Positions 17,044-25,960 of a stretch of DNA of 64,000 nucleotides are shown here, one piece after another (the first letter of the stretch is position 1; each line of letters starts with the position of its first letter). A program made the translations under genes and the position numbers. Source of the DNA: Planctomycetota bacterium (GTDB lineage: Bacteria; Planctomycetota; Uabimicrobiia; Uabimicrobiales; Uabimicrobiaceae). The notes beneath the pieces are model-generated. The model ran no database searches. It saw only the letters and a program-made list of their open reading frames with translations, and had not been told where the DNA came from. The stretch spans positions 1 to 64,000 of the forward strand of contig JAJDCR010000097.1 in the NCBI GenBank assembly GCA_029260735.1, written 5' to 3'.

Positions 17044-18225
17044 ATGAACAACATGCTCTTTTTTGTAACCTGGATAATACTATCATCAGGAGTAATTCTC
17101 GCTCAAGACTCAGAAAAAGAATCTAGTTGGTATAAACGTTATATAGATGGTGAGGTTTCCGGATATCGCCATGATCAGTGGGAAGAGATAAATTACAAGG
17201 GAGATCTTTCTCACAAACAAGTCATGAGTATATATGTCTTGGAAGAAAATAGTAAAGAATATTTTTTGGTTTATCAGCAAGATTTTCTTTGGGATAAAAA
17301 CATGTTACCTCTGGCCACAAAAGCGGTATCATACAATGGAGCTATCGTAGAAACGACTCAAGCCACTATGGAAGAGGATCAGGTAGTGCTAAAAAGAGAT
17401 ATCTGTGGTATCCGCTCCGAATATCGGGTCAGAAAAACCCCCAATCTACAATTTACAGTAGCAGGTCGAGTTTTAAAAAAGATGGGTTTGCTCAAAGAGG
17501 GGGCTGAATGGGTCATGGATACTCTTGATCTGGGGAACGGGAAAATTGCCTCTTTTCAATGGAAAGTGAAAGAGAAAAAAGGAATCTCATTAGACTCAGG
17601 AAGATATAAAGTTTTAGCGGTTGAAAAAATTTCTCAAAATTTTGACTATTACCCTCCTAGCACCATTCATTATGATTTACAAGGAAAACCTATTTTGGTA
17701 GAAGGGGAAAGTAGATTAGAAATCACTTCCTTACCTCCTTCCCCTAGTAACTTAATTGATATCCCGCTCTCTCCTTCTCCCAATGCCATCACTAGCTCCT
17801 TCATTTCTCGCTCCCGTCCTCACTACTCCATATCTTTACCAGAAGGAAAATGGCAAGAAAATAAGCTTTCTCTCCCGAATATTGATATTAGCTACAAAAA
17901 CTCTGAAATAGGCATGGTTGCTGTTTGCGTCCTAGAGGGGAACCAACTGGTCTATGGTCTAACCGAAGAAGCCATTAGCTTCCTTAAGACAACCAAGAAA
18001 GCTAAGCTTATCGCTAAAAGATCTATGGAGTTAGGAATTGATAAAGGAATGGAGTGCCTTCTTTATAGCAAAAAAGGAGAGAAGGTCTTCTACTACTATG
18101 TACTTTGCTTAGCAACCGAGACAAAGAGCTACCAAGTTTTTATTTTAGGAGATAGCAAAAAACACTATTCTCCCCACTGGCCAACTTGGTACTCTATTGC
18201 CCATAGCCTTTATCCTAAGAGGTAG
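17044..18225 (+). CDS. Secreted protein of unknown function
   Basis: Protein of 393 residues with a signal peptide (residues 1-20, cut after ILA). I recognise no domain. The body reads like two parts: a beta-rich N-terminal region up to a Pro-Ser-rich linker (about 236-260), and a C-terminal region of about 130 residues with a regular beta-alpha pattern. No Cys motif or catalytic signature stands out. The stop lies 4 bases from that of the convergent PEP-CTERM gene. Confidence 0.75.
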   Translation: MNNMLFFVTWIILSSGVILAQDSEKESSWYKRYIDGEVSGYRHDQWEEINYKGDLSHKQVMSIYVLEENSKEYFLVYQQDFLWDKNMLPLATKAVSYNGAIVETTQATMEEDQVVLKRDICGIRSEYRVRKTPNLQFTVAGRVLKKMGLLKEGAEWVMDTLDLGNGKIASFQWKVKEKKGISLDSGRYKVLAVEKISQNFDYYPPSTIHYDLQGKPILVEGESRLEITSLPPSPSNLIDIPLSPSPNAITSSFISRSRPHYSISLPEGKWQENKLSLPNIDISYKNSEIGMVAVCVLEGNQLVYGLTEEAISFLKTTKKAKLIAKRSMELGIDKGMECLLYSKKGEKVFYYYVLCLATETKSYQVFILGDSKKHYSPHWPTWYSIAHSLYPKR

Positions 18226-18229
18226 GAGT

Positions 18230-18913
18230 TTAAAATCTTTTATTCGTTTGGCGACGTCCTAGGAAAGAAAAGCAGAGCATTCCTAAAAAGAGAGAAAACA
18301 AAGTTCCTGGCTCAGGAATAGGCCCAGTTGCATCGAATTTAAAAGTCCCAGCTCCAAAAGCAAAACCAGCGGTAGAGGAAAAGAAGCTAGTAGGAAAAGT
18401 CCCTAGTGTACCTGCGTGTAAGCTAACAAAGGGAGAGACAAAATTTAAAATCCCTCCTCCGTCATTGACAACAGGAGCAGGAAAACCACCGGTCGTTATA
18501 TTTCCATTAAGATTGGAAGAGTCAAAACCTATAGCATTAATGATATAATTTCCCTCTGCCAAAACAAAAGGGCTCACTAGATTTTTAAAACGATTGGGGG
18601 TTCCTGCTTCTAAAGTTCCTGAGTCAGAAGAATTAAAGGATACTCTAATCAACTCGCTTAAACTAAAGCGATCAAAGATGCTCACATGAATAGTCGTCGA
18701 GCCAATAACTCCATCTAAGTTATGATCAAAGTAGCCTAGTGCCGTTACTACCGCTTGTTTTCCTGAATTCACATCAAAATTCATCGATAAATTCTGTCCA
18801 AAAGCTTGGCTTCCCGTGTTTCTTTGGTCGGTAAAGGCGATTACAGGAGCGGCCATGTTACTTTGGCATAAAAAAGTAGCAAAAAGTAAACCCATGATCC
18901 AAATTTTTTGCAT
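18230..18913 (-). CDS. PEP-CTERM protein (DUF4082-like body)
   Basis: Protein of 227 residues with a signal peptide (1-21) and a PEP-CTERM tail: PIPEPGT, a hydrophobic helix, then GRRQ and basic residues. The body, starting IAFTDQRNTGSQAFG with a later ALGYFD segment, resembles the beta-sandwich found in many PEP-CTERM proteins of aquatic bacteria (DUF4082-like). It is expected to be sorted by exosortase and placed outside the cell. This is one of three PEP-CTERM proteins in the window. Confidence 0.82.
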   Translation of the reverse strand: MQKIWIMGLLFATFLCQSNMAAPVIAFTDQRNTGSQAFGQNLSMNFDVNSGKQAVVTALGYFDHNLDGVIGSTTIHVSIFDRFSLSELIRVSFNSSDSGTLEAGTPNRFKNLVSPFVLAEGNYIINAIGFDSSNLNGNITTGGFPAPVVNDGGGILNFVSPFVSLHAGTLGTFPTSFFSSTAGFAFGAGTFKFDATGPIPEPGTLFSLFLGMLCFSFLGRRQTNKRF

Positions 18914-19018
18914 TTGTAAGTCTCCCCAAACAAGTCTTAAGTTTTAATATTTTTTTTACTTTAGTAATTCTACTATTATTTTTTCAATTTTTCAAGAAAT
19001 ATAAAAAAACATACGAAC

Positions 19019-19501
19019 CTAAGCAAGCCACTTATACATAACTAGAGCATCGATATACTCTTCTCGATAGCAAAAAGCCTTAGGAATATGCCCGACCACT
19101 TCAAAGCCTAGTTTCTTCCATAGCCTGATAGCTCCTTCGTTGTTTAATACCACTAAGTTGTACTGCATGGCTTTATAACCTAGCTCCAAAGCCATTTTTT
19201 GAGAATGCTCGCACATTTTACTCGCTATTCCCTGTCCACGTGCTATTGAGGAAACCATGTAGCCACAATTACACACGTGAGAACCTAACCCAGGCTGGTT
19301 TTTCTTGATATAGTAGGTTCCCAATACGAGACCATCTTTTTCGGCAACATAAGTTTTATGGGTTTTCTTCATCCAGATATCATAAGCTTCTTCTTCTCTT
19401 GTCTCAGAAGAATAGGCATAGGTATCTCCGGCACTGACAATCTCTTGAAAAATAGGCCAAATTTGGGCAAAGTCTTTTTTTTCGGCTTCTCTTATCTTCA
19501 T
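19019..19501 (-). CDS. GNAT-family N-acetyltransferase
   Basis: Protein of 160 residues with the GNAT fold: REAEKKDFAQIWPIF at the N-terminus, the acetyl-CoA loop ARGQGIASKM (pattern R/Q-x-x-G-x-A/G), and the closing NEGAIRLWKKLGFEVVGHIPKAF. The YxDALVMYK ending is usual for acyltransferases related to phosphinothricin acetyltransferase. The target is unknown. It starts 8 bases after the stop of the 987-residue protein gene, so the two are likely co-transcribed. Confidence 0.87.
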   Translation of the reverse strand: MKIREAEKKDFAQIWPIFQEIVSAGDTYAYSSETREEEAYDIWMKKTHKTYVAEKDGLVLGTYYIKKNQPGLGSHVCNCGYMVSSIARGQGIASKMCEHSQKMALELGYKAMQYNLVVLNNEGAIRLWKKLGFEVVGHIPKAFCYREEYIDALVMYKWLA

Positions 19502-19509
19502 TTTTTTCC

Positions 19510-22473
19510 TTAGAGAAAATGTTTCTGCAAAAGGCGTTGGCAGAGGTAGCGTTTGCGGAAAATCTGAGCTTCTTGCCAGCGATTTTCTTTTTCTAAGGCG
19601 TCTGGGTGCTTCCCTATTTTATCTAAGTTTTTTTCCACTTCTTGGCTTAGCCATCTCTCCCACTCCCAAGTTGTTTGAGGAGAAAACTTCTCGATATCTT
19701 TTTGTCGCTTCATTTCACACAATAAATCCCAGCGAGTCCATTTTTGACAATAGATAAACTGGGCAGGATTACACAGCGTCTGTAATATTTTTTGTAAATG
19801 ATTTCGGTTCTCTTGGATATAAGCTTCGATTCTTTTGGAGCTTTTTTGGGCGAGTCTTTCATTTACTTGAGGAAGATGCTCTTCAAAAGGAGTTAGCTCC
19901 AGAAAAAAATCTGCTAACTCAGCCTTTTGCTCTTCGCTCCACTGGGAACTATGCCGTAGCTCTTCGAGCATGTCTTTGTATCCGAGGACTAAATCCGCAT
20001 ACATTTTTTCGATATCTCGGCGAGGGTACTTCATCCAAAAAGCGAGAAGAAGGACATCCTTCCATCCTGCAATCAACTCAAGGGGATTAGGGATATAGCT
20101 CATCAAGGAACCAATGACTGTCTGTTTTGCTCCTTCCCGAGCCTCTCGCACTGTCAGAATAGACAAGTCTCGCTTCATATCGTCCATCAATCCGCGTACT
20201 TCGATTACAATTTGTAAAGCAAAGGCAGGATTCGTCGGATCTTCCTTTTCGGGTAAAAAGGAGTCATTGTGTTTTTCGGATTGGAAGCCTGCAAAGGAAA
20301 AAATACGAGCGAGCTTCATCCGACAAACAGCCATGTCCCCGAGAACCCCTCCGAGCAAAGCCTTAGGATCACGGCGGGCTAAACGCCTTTGGATCATTTT
20401 TCCGACTTTCCAAGTTTGATAGATCCCTCGAATATAGCTCGTTACAAGATCTATTAATATATCAAAGGCATTGGCAATGATCAGAAATTTTAATCCCATC
20501 GTATACTGAATCCCCTTCATAATCAATTTAGATTGGGCGACCATTCTTTCTACCGGTCCTGGGCAACCCGCACTGTCACTGAGATATTTTTCAAATTTTG
20601 CTTCGGGTGCTTTCTGCTTTTCAGTCGGAAAAACAATTTCCTTTTTGGGAGGTGCTTTATCTTCTTGGACCTCTTCAAAAATTTTCTTTTTCCTAGCTAG
20701 ACTTATACGACGAGCTCCGCCTTCTACCTTCTTTTCTTTTCTGACTTCTCCCAGCTTTGCTTTTTGGCGTTTCTTTTTCATTTCTGGCTCTTCACGCTCT
20801 TTTTCGACCGCAATAGGCTTGGCCAAAGGCAACTCATCTGTTGTTGGCTCTAATTTCCCTCTGCCCGCTTTCACTTCTTCTAGCTGCATCGGAGGAGGTG
20901 GGGGCGAAGGAGGTGCGCCAGCAGCTGGTGCTGGTGCAGATGGAGGAGGGGGAGCTCCAGCACCCGGCGCTGGCCGAGGAAGAGGCTTTGCTTTTTTAGG
21001 AGGAGAGGGAGCTTTTATCGCAGGAGGTGGTGGTTCAGCTGAAGAAGGAGCAGCTTCCGTGTATGTGGATTCACCATCTTCTGCTAAAAACAGTCCATCC
21101 AGCATAGCTGATTCATCAGCTTCTACATCACTTAGATCTTCTTCGTCTGAATCCTCATCTCTTCGAAAGGAAATCTTATCTTCTTCTCGATACTCAAATG
21201 TTTCTTCAGACTCCCTATCGAAAACTTCGCCAGCAGGAGCAGCTTTCCCGAAAGCTTCTACCATATCATCTATAATATCACCCTTTACCTCCAAAACCTC
21301 ATCGAGTAACTCTTCTTTTTTCTTATCTATCTCCATCTCCAAAATAGAGTCAAAGACATTCTTATCTCTACTAGCAAGAGGAGGTGCTCCCGTTTGGGTA
21401 GTTGAGCCAAAACCTTCCATATCTAGGAGAGCTTCCGAAATTTCTGGTTCAGGGAAAGGTTCCTCTCCCCCTATCATAAAGTCCGTAGCAGCGGTAATTC
21501 CTTCTTCCTCCTCATCTTCATCTTCATCTTCCTTTTCAGGAGAAGAGGGAATCTCAGGGGAACAAGAGAAAACTCGTCTCCAGTCGTATTGAAACGGGTC
21601 AAACTCAAGCTCTCGTCGAGGTAAGTCTTGGTCTAGGTTATTTTCAACAAACTCCTCTAATTGCTCGTTGCTGTAAAAAGCTTTCCCCTCTTTTTCGACA
21701 AGGCTATAAAAAGAATTTTCTAGTGAATCCATCTGTTGGCGAAGATAAGAACTAAATAGAGAAGGAGAAGGGAGAGCTATTTGCCGAAGATTTTGGGTCG
21801 CATGAGCTCGAAACTCCCGATCAGGATCTTGCAAGAAATGATCCCACTCTTTGGGAGAAAAAAGAGAATGAATGACTTGAGGGTGGGCATGGAGTTTTCC
21901 CAGAAGAAACAGAGCCGCTAAACGTTTCTCAAGAGTATTCTGAGGCTGGCATTTTTCCATTAGCTTAGGAATGACTGAACTCGCCTGAGGAAGAAGAAAA
22001 GGAATGAGAAAATAGGCATAGTCTTCATTTTGGGCGTAAGGCAAAACGAGAAGATCGTCTACGGAAGGGTTCCATTTTTCCAATAACTTTTGCGAAGCCA
22101 TAGCGAACCAAGGTTTTAGAGAGTGCTTTGCAATATTATTCCAGGAAACTAAAAAAGTAAAGGCTAACTTAGGGTCCCAATCTAATTCCGTTAAAGTCCA
22201 CACCGCATACTCTAGAGTGCCTTCATCAAACTCTATCACATTACCATCTAAACAGTTGATAGTATCAGGAGAGCTATCTTTTATTTTTCCCAGGGCCCAG
22301 AGAATATAACACTGAGTTGTTCGGTCAGATGAGTCAAAACGCATGGTTAATTCAAAAACCGCTTCTTTCGCCTCTGGGCCAAGAAGACCTAACTGATAAA
22401 TAGCAGAGATAACTACTTGCGGATCTTCATGACCCAACTGAGAACAAAGCTTTTCGATATCTTTTTTCAACAT
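19510..22473 (-). CDS. Large HEAT-repeat protein with acidic and proline-rich linker
   Basis: Protein of 987 residues. Residues 1-290 look like HEAT repeats (LGHEDPQVVISAIYQLG near the start). A long disordered middle follows: Glu/Asp-rich runs (about 320-460), then a Pro/Ala-rich stretch (about 470-540), then a Lys-rich basic segment. The C-terminal third is helical and resembles nothing I know. One segment, GFGSTTQTGAPPLAS, weakly recalls the FGQTIQ repeats of the STAS proteins at 49368 and 50262. No membrane segment is evident. A scaffold role is inferred. It is transcribed ahead of the GNAT gene. Confidence 0.75.
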   Translation of the reverse strand: MLKKDIEKLCSQLGHEDPQVVISAIYQLGLLGPEAKEAVFELTMRFDSSDRTTQCYILWALGKIKDSSPDTINCLDGNVIEFDEGTLEYAVWTLTELDWDPKLAFTFLVSWNNIAKHSLKPWFAMASQKLLEKWNPSVDDLLVLPYAQNEDYAYFLIPFLLPQASSVIPKLMEKCQPQNTLEKRLAALFLLGKLHAHPQVIHSLFSPKEWDHFLQDPDREFRAHATQNLRQIALPSPSLFSSYLRQQMDSLENSFYSLVEKEGKAFYSNEQLEEFVENNLDQDLPRRELEFDPFQYDWRRVFSCSPEIPSSPEKEDEDEDEEEEGITAATDFMIGGEEPFPEPEISEALLDMEGFGSTTQTGAPPLASRDKNVFDSILEMEIDKKKEELLDEVLEVKGDIIDDMVEAFGKAAPAGEVFDRESEETFEYREEDKISFRRDEDSDEEDLSDVEADESAMLDGLFLAEDGESTYTEAAPSSAEPPPPAIKAPSPPKKAKPLPRPAPGAGAPPPPSAPAPAAGAPPSPPPPPMQLEEVKAGRGKLEPTTDELPLAKPIAVEKEREEPEMKKKRQKAKLGEVRKEKKVEGGARRISLARKKKIFEEVQEDKAPPKKEIVFPTEKQKAPEAKFEKYLSDSAGCPGPVERMVAQSKLIMKGIQYTMGLKFLIIANAFDILIDLVTSYIRGIYQTWKVGKMIQRRLARRDPKALLGGVLGDMAVCRMKLARIFSFAGFQSEKHNDSFLPEKEDPTNPAFALQIVIEVRGLMDDMKRDLSILTVREAREGAKQTVIGSLMSYIPNPLELIAGWKDVLLLAFWMKYPRRDIEKMYADLVLGYKDMLEELRHSSQWSEEQKAELADFFLELTPFEEHLPQVNERLAQKSSKRIEAYIQENRNHLQKILQTLCNPAQFIYCQKWTRWDLLCEMKRQKDIEKFSPQTTWEWERWLSQEVEKNLDKIGKHPDALEKENRWQEAQIFRKRYLCQRLLQKHFL

Positions 22474-22595
22474 CCCAATCCCGCCTTTAGTGAATTTGAC
22501 TTGTTAAGAAGACTCTGCTTAGTTTTCAACGCTTTTAGCACAGCTTTTGTTTGAGTAAATTTTTCTAGCCCGAAACTTAATAGTCTCTTAGTAGT

Positions 22596-23687
22596 CTATG
22601 GAGAAAAAGGAATTGCAGAAGGATCTATACAAATCAAAAGTTTTCCTCCTTGCTTTTCAAATTTTTGACTATAGTCTCGCAAAGAAGCGAGCGTATCTAA
22701 AGAGAGATACCCAGTTTCGTTGAGATGAAATATGATTTTGCAATTTCCTAAAAAGGATAAAAGAGGATTAAGGCTCTCAGAAAAAGATATTCCAGGTTTT
22801 TTTTCAAAGGAAATTTCCAATGGATTTTGAGAAATAAAGCCTGGAGTGCTTTTTTTTTCTTCTTTGCATAACAATGGTTCGTTTTCCGAAGAATTAAGAT
22901 TTTGAGGTGTAGAGAAAATGCTATCATCTAGAGAATGCTTCCCTCCTCTTTTTAAAACTTCTTCTTCATGAGCACTGATAGTATCTTCAATTTTTTGCCT
23001 ACTGGTAGAACCAAAAGAATGTCTTTTCTTTGGATAAGTAGACTTTTCTTTCTTTTCCTTTTCTTCTTCTTTGGCTAAGTATACTCCGCTAACTCGAATA
23101 GTTTCACCAGGAATAGAATCTTCTTTGTCTAGAACAGATGGGTTTTTTGCAGAGACCACCAAATCTATATCATTTAATCGAATAGTTTTGTCTATAACAG
23201 CTCTATTTCCTATAACTCTATCCATGTCTGGTGCAGTCGCAGCTAGTTTACGAGTTGTTTCTGCTCCTCGTTTAGAGAAAGCCATTTTCTCTTTGAAGAT
23301 ACCACTCCATTTTTCTGTTTGATTATATTCATCGAGAAAGTGAGTTCCCGTAACACGGGAAAAAGAATTAAGAGCCTGATTTAAGTCTTTTACCAAGAAG
23401 TCTTTATTCACTCCCGAATACTCCAACATTTTCATCACAACAGAAGATATATTGCAGCTAACTATTTTTCCTCCTTGAGAAAAAAATTTTTTTTTGTATT
23501 TAATTAGACATTGAATGGCTATGGGAGAAATATATTTTACTTGTGCCAAATTGCAAACCACTCGATAAATCCTCTTTTCATAAAGAAGCTCTAAAACATC
23601 TTCTAAGTCGCTGATATCTGTATCACTGATACTATTTTCAAAATCCATGATTTTGATATTTTCCAAATCTCGATAGTTTATCTTCAT
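22596..23687 (-). CDS. STAS-domain protein with Thr-Ile motifs and a second STAS-like segment
   Basis: Protein of 363 residues. Residues 1-110 are a STAS (anti-sigma-factor antagonist) domain; the acceptor loop reads KYISPIAIQ where classical members have D/Y-x-SSG, so one serine remains. A low-complexity middle carries KTIRLND, ETIRVSG and DTISAHE, spaced Thr-Ile motifs like those in the 49368/50262 pair. The last 60 residues (IIFHLNETGYLSLDTLASL on) look like the C-terminal part of another STAS fold. STAS proteins switch partners with RsbW-type kinases. I infer a signalling adaptor; the partner may be the receiver-HATPase at 5207. Confidence 0.75.
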   Translation of the reverse strand: MKINYRDLENIKIMDFENSISDTDISDLEDVLELLYEKRIYRVVCNLAQVKYISPIAIQCLIKYKKKFFSQGGKIVSCNISSVVMKMLEYSGVNKDFLVKDLNQALNSFSRVTGTHFLDEYNQTEKWSGIFKEKMAFSKRGAETTRKLAATAPDMDRVIGNRAVIDKTIRLNDIDLVVSAKNPSVLDKEDSIPGETIRVSGVYLAKEEEKEKKEKSTYPKKRHSFGSTSRQKIEDTISAHEEEVLKRGGKHSLDDSIFSTPQNLNSSENEPLLCKEEKKSTPGFISQNPLEISFEKKPGISFSESLNPLLSFLGNCKIIFHLNETGYLSLDTLASLRDYSQKFEKQGGKLLICIDPSAIPFSP

Positions 23688-23815
23688 TACTCTCTCAACC
23701 TTAATCTAATGACTGATCGTTCACTCAAAAAATAAGCGAACGATCAGTAATCAACGTAGAGCTTGTCTTTTTAAGCCTTATTTCGGGCGTATAAAAATTT
23801 TTCAGAAGAGTTTGT

Positions 23816-25690
23816 TTACTCCCAGTTTTCCCAGATTTCATTCCACTCCGCAAGATCGGTGGAAAGAGCCTCATACTCATCTTTTAGTTTTTTCATCTTG
23901 TCTGCATCTCGGCAAACTTTTTCTTCGGCCATCTCGGCAGAAATTTCTTCTAAGCGCTCTTCCCCTCCCATAATTTTTTCTTCTAGCTGTTTCAGAGTCA
24001 ATTTGCGCTTATTTCTTTTACGAGGAGGTAGATGCTGAGGTTTCTCTTTGGTCTTCGTTTTTTCTTTAATCTCTTTTTGTGGCAAAATTTCATTTTTATG
24101 GCTTTGGAAGTAGGCATAGTTGCCATAAAAATTAATCCAATTATGCTCATGATAGATAAGTAAACGAGTGGCCACTTGGTCAATAAAGTAGCGATCATGA
24201 GAAACAAAAAGAATAGTTCCTTTGTATTCTTGAAGAGCTATCTCTAAAGCTTGCCGAGAAACTATGTCCAAGTGGTTGGTCGGCTCATCAAGGATCAAAA
24301 AGTTAGGCCCTTTCATAATGAGACAAGCTAGAGCCAGTTTACTTCTTTCCCCTCCCGACAAACTCGAAACTAACTTAAGAATGTCATCTCCTCGAAAAAG
24401 AAATCGAGCTAAAAAATTACGAATAGGTTCATCGTTCATTGTCGGAACAATATTTTTGATGGTGTCAAAAACTGTATCATTTTCATCCAAATATCTTAGC
24501 TCTTGGTGATAAAAGGCCATTTTCACACTTTCTCCAATCCGAGCTTTTCCTTTGGTCGGAGAAGTGTGACTAGCGATAATATGCAAAAGAGTAGACTTCC
24601 CACATCCATTGGGACCGATAATGGCCATCTTATCTTGGGAGCTTAATATTAAATCTAGCCCTGTAAAAAGTAGTTTATCTCCAAACGAATGCTCCAGCCC
24701 CTCTGTTTCGACGATTTTATTACTCTTATGTTCAGAGGTTTCGATTTTAATCTTAAGTTTATCTTGCTCAGGGGAAGGAGGAGCTTCTATTTTGTCGATT
24801 TTTTCCAGCATCTTGCGCCGAGAAATAGCTTGCTTATATTTTTGGCCCTCGATATTGCGCCGGATAAAATCTTCCTGTTTTTTTATTTCACTTTGCTGTT
24901 GTTCGTATTCCTTCTTCCACTGCTCCATTCTCTCCTCTCGGGTAGCTTCGTATTTATCAAAATTCCCCTTGTAAGAGCTTAGACAGCCGTCAAAGATCTC
25001 CCAAATTTCTCCCACTACTTGGTTCAAAAAATAGCGATCATGAGAGACAATAATGTAAGCCGGATGATTATCTTTGAGCTCATTCTCTAACCACTCGATG
25101 TTATCTAAGTCCAAATAGTTCGTCGGCTCATCCATAATTAAAAGATCTGCTTTTATGGTTAAGATGCGGGCTAAAGCTAAGCGGTTTTTTTGGCCTCCAG
25201 ACAAATTTTTGACCAGAATAGGATACATCTCTTTACCGAAACCGAGACCACTTAAGATAGCTTCCGTTCGTCCTCGGTAGTAATAGCCTCCCGCTTTCTC
25301 AAAGTCTGTTCTCACTTGGTCTTGTTCGTGGATCAACTCTTCCAAGTCATCCATATTGGCTTGCGCCATTTTCTCTTCAATACTTTCCAGTCTTTCTTCT
25401 AAAGCACGCACGTTGGAGTAATTCTTTAGCGCTTCTTCCCAAAGAGTGGACTCTTCATCTAAATCCATATGCTGAGAAAAGTACTGCACATCCATTTTGT
25501 TACTTCGGATAACTTGCCCAGTATCAGGCTCTATCTCTCCCATAACAATTTTAAACAAAGTCGATTTACCAATGCCATTTCTTCCGACCAAACCAATACG
25601 ACTTTCATTGAAGATGTGGAAGCTAAGATCACGAAAAAGTTCACGGTCGCCAAAAGATTTTTTTATGTTATTTGCTTGTATCAGGGCCAT
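23816..25690 (-). CDS. ABC-F family ATPase (ribosome-associated type)
   Basis: Protein of 624 residues with two ABC ATPase domains and no membrane segments. First domain: Walker A GRNGIGKST, signature LSGGQKNRLALAR, Walker B LLIMDEPTNYLD. Second domain: GPNGCGKST, LSGGERSKLALA, LILDEPTNHLD. A charged helical linker of about 70 residues joins them, the P-site tRNA interaction motif region of ABC-F proteins. A C-terminal Lys/Glu-rich coiled coil resembles YheS and Uup. ABC-F proteins act on stalled or damaged ribosomes; some give antibiotic protection, which sequence alone cannot show here. Confidence 0.92.
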   Translation of the reverse strand: MALIQANNIKKSFGDRELFRDLSFHIFNESRIGLVGRNGIGKSTLFKIVMGEIEPDTGQVIRSNKMDVQYFSQHMDLDEESTLWEEALKNYSNVRALEERLESIEEKMAQANMDDLEELIHEQDQVRTDFEKAGGYYYRGRTEAILSGLGFGKEMYPILVKNLSGGQKNRLALARILTIKADLLIMDEPTNYLDLDNIEWLENELKDNHPAYIIVSHDRYFLNQVVGEIWEIFDGCLSSYKGNFDKYEATREERMEQWKKEYEQQQSEIKKQEDFIRRNIEGQKYKQAISRRKMLEKIDKIEAPPSPEQDKLKIKIETSEHKSNKIVETEGLEHSFGDKLLFTGLDLILSSQDKMAIIGPNGCGKSTLLHIIASHTSPTKGKARIGESVKMAFYHQELRYLDENDTVFDTIKNIVPTMNDEPIRNFLARFLFRGDDILKLVSSLSGGERSKLALACLIMKGPNFLILDEPTNHLDIVSRQALEIALQEYKGTILFVSHDRYFIDQVATRLLIYHEHNWINFYGNYAYFQSHKNEILPQKEIKEKTKTKEKPQHLPPRKRNKRKLTLKQLEEKIMGGEERLEEISAEMAEEKVCRDADKMKKLKDEYEALSTDLAEWNEIWENWE

Positions 25691-25776
25691 ATTTCTGTTT
25701 CTATTTTTTGTATGTAGGAATCCTGCTTTTGTCAGTCAAATGAAAGTATTTTTTCTTTTTTCAAATTGGACTGTAA

Positions 25777-25908
25777 GTTAAGCAAACTGGAATCCAGAAT
25801 CCAGTAGTCAGAATCCAGTAGGGAAATCCAAAAAACTTTATAGAGATGTTTTTTCTGTTTTTTCTACTGGATTCTGAATTCTGGATTCTGAATTCCAGTT
25901 TGCTTAAC
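25777..25908. repeat. Inverted repeat of the CTGGATTC family
   Basis: The arms 25777-25821 and 25864-25908 are inverted copies of 45 bases with a few mismatches, running from GTTAAGCAAACTGGAAT to GAATCCAGTAG. Each arm repeats the unit CAGAATCCAG. The same unit is seen in the first 245 bases of the window. It is not coding and probably a small mobile or structural repeat. Confidence 0.75.
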
Positions 25909-25960
25909 TTTGCCAATATTAAACCGAAAAATACACTCTTTTCGCTGCCAAATGTAGCGA

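Noticed and set aside
20645..21592. Plus-strand open frame of 315 codons
   Set aside because: Ser/Gly-rich mirror of the acidic and proline-rich part of the 987-residue protein; typical antisense of low-complexity coding DNA.
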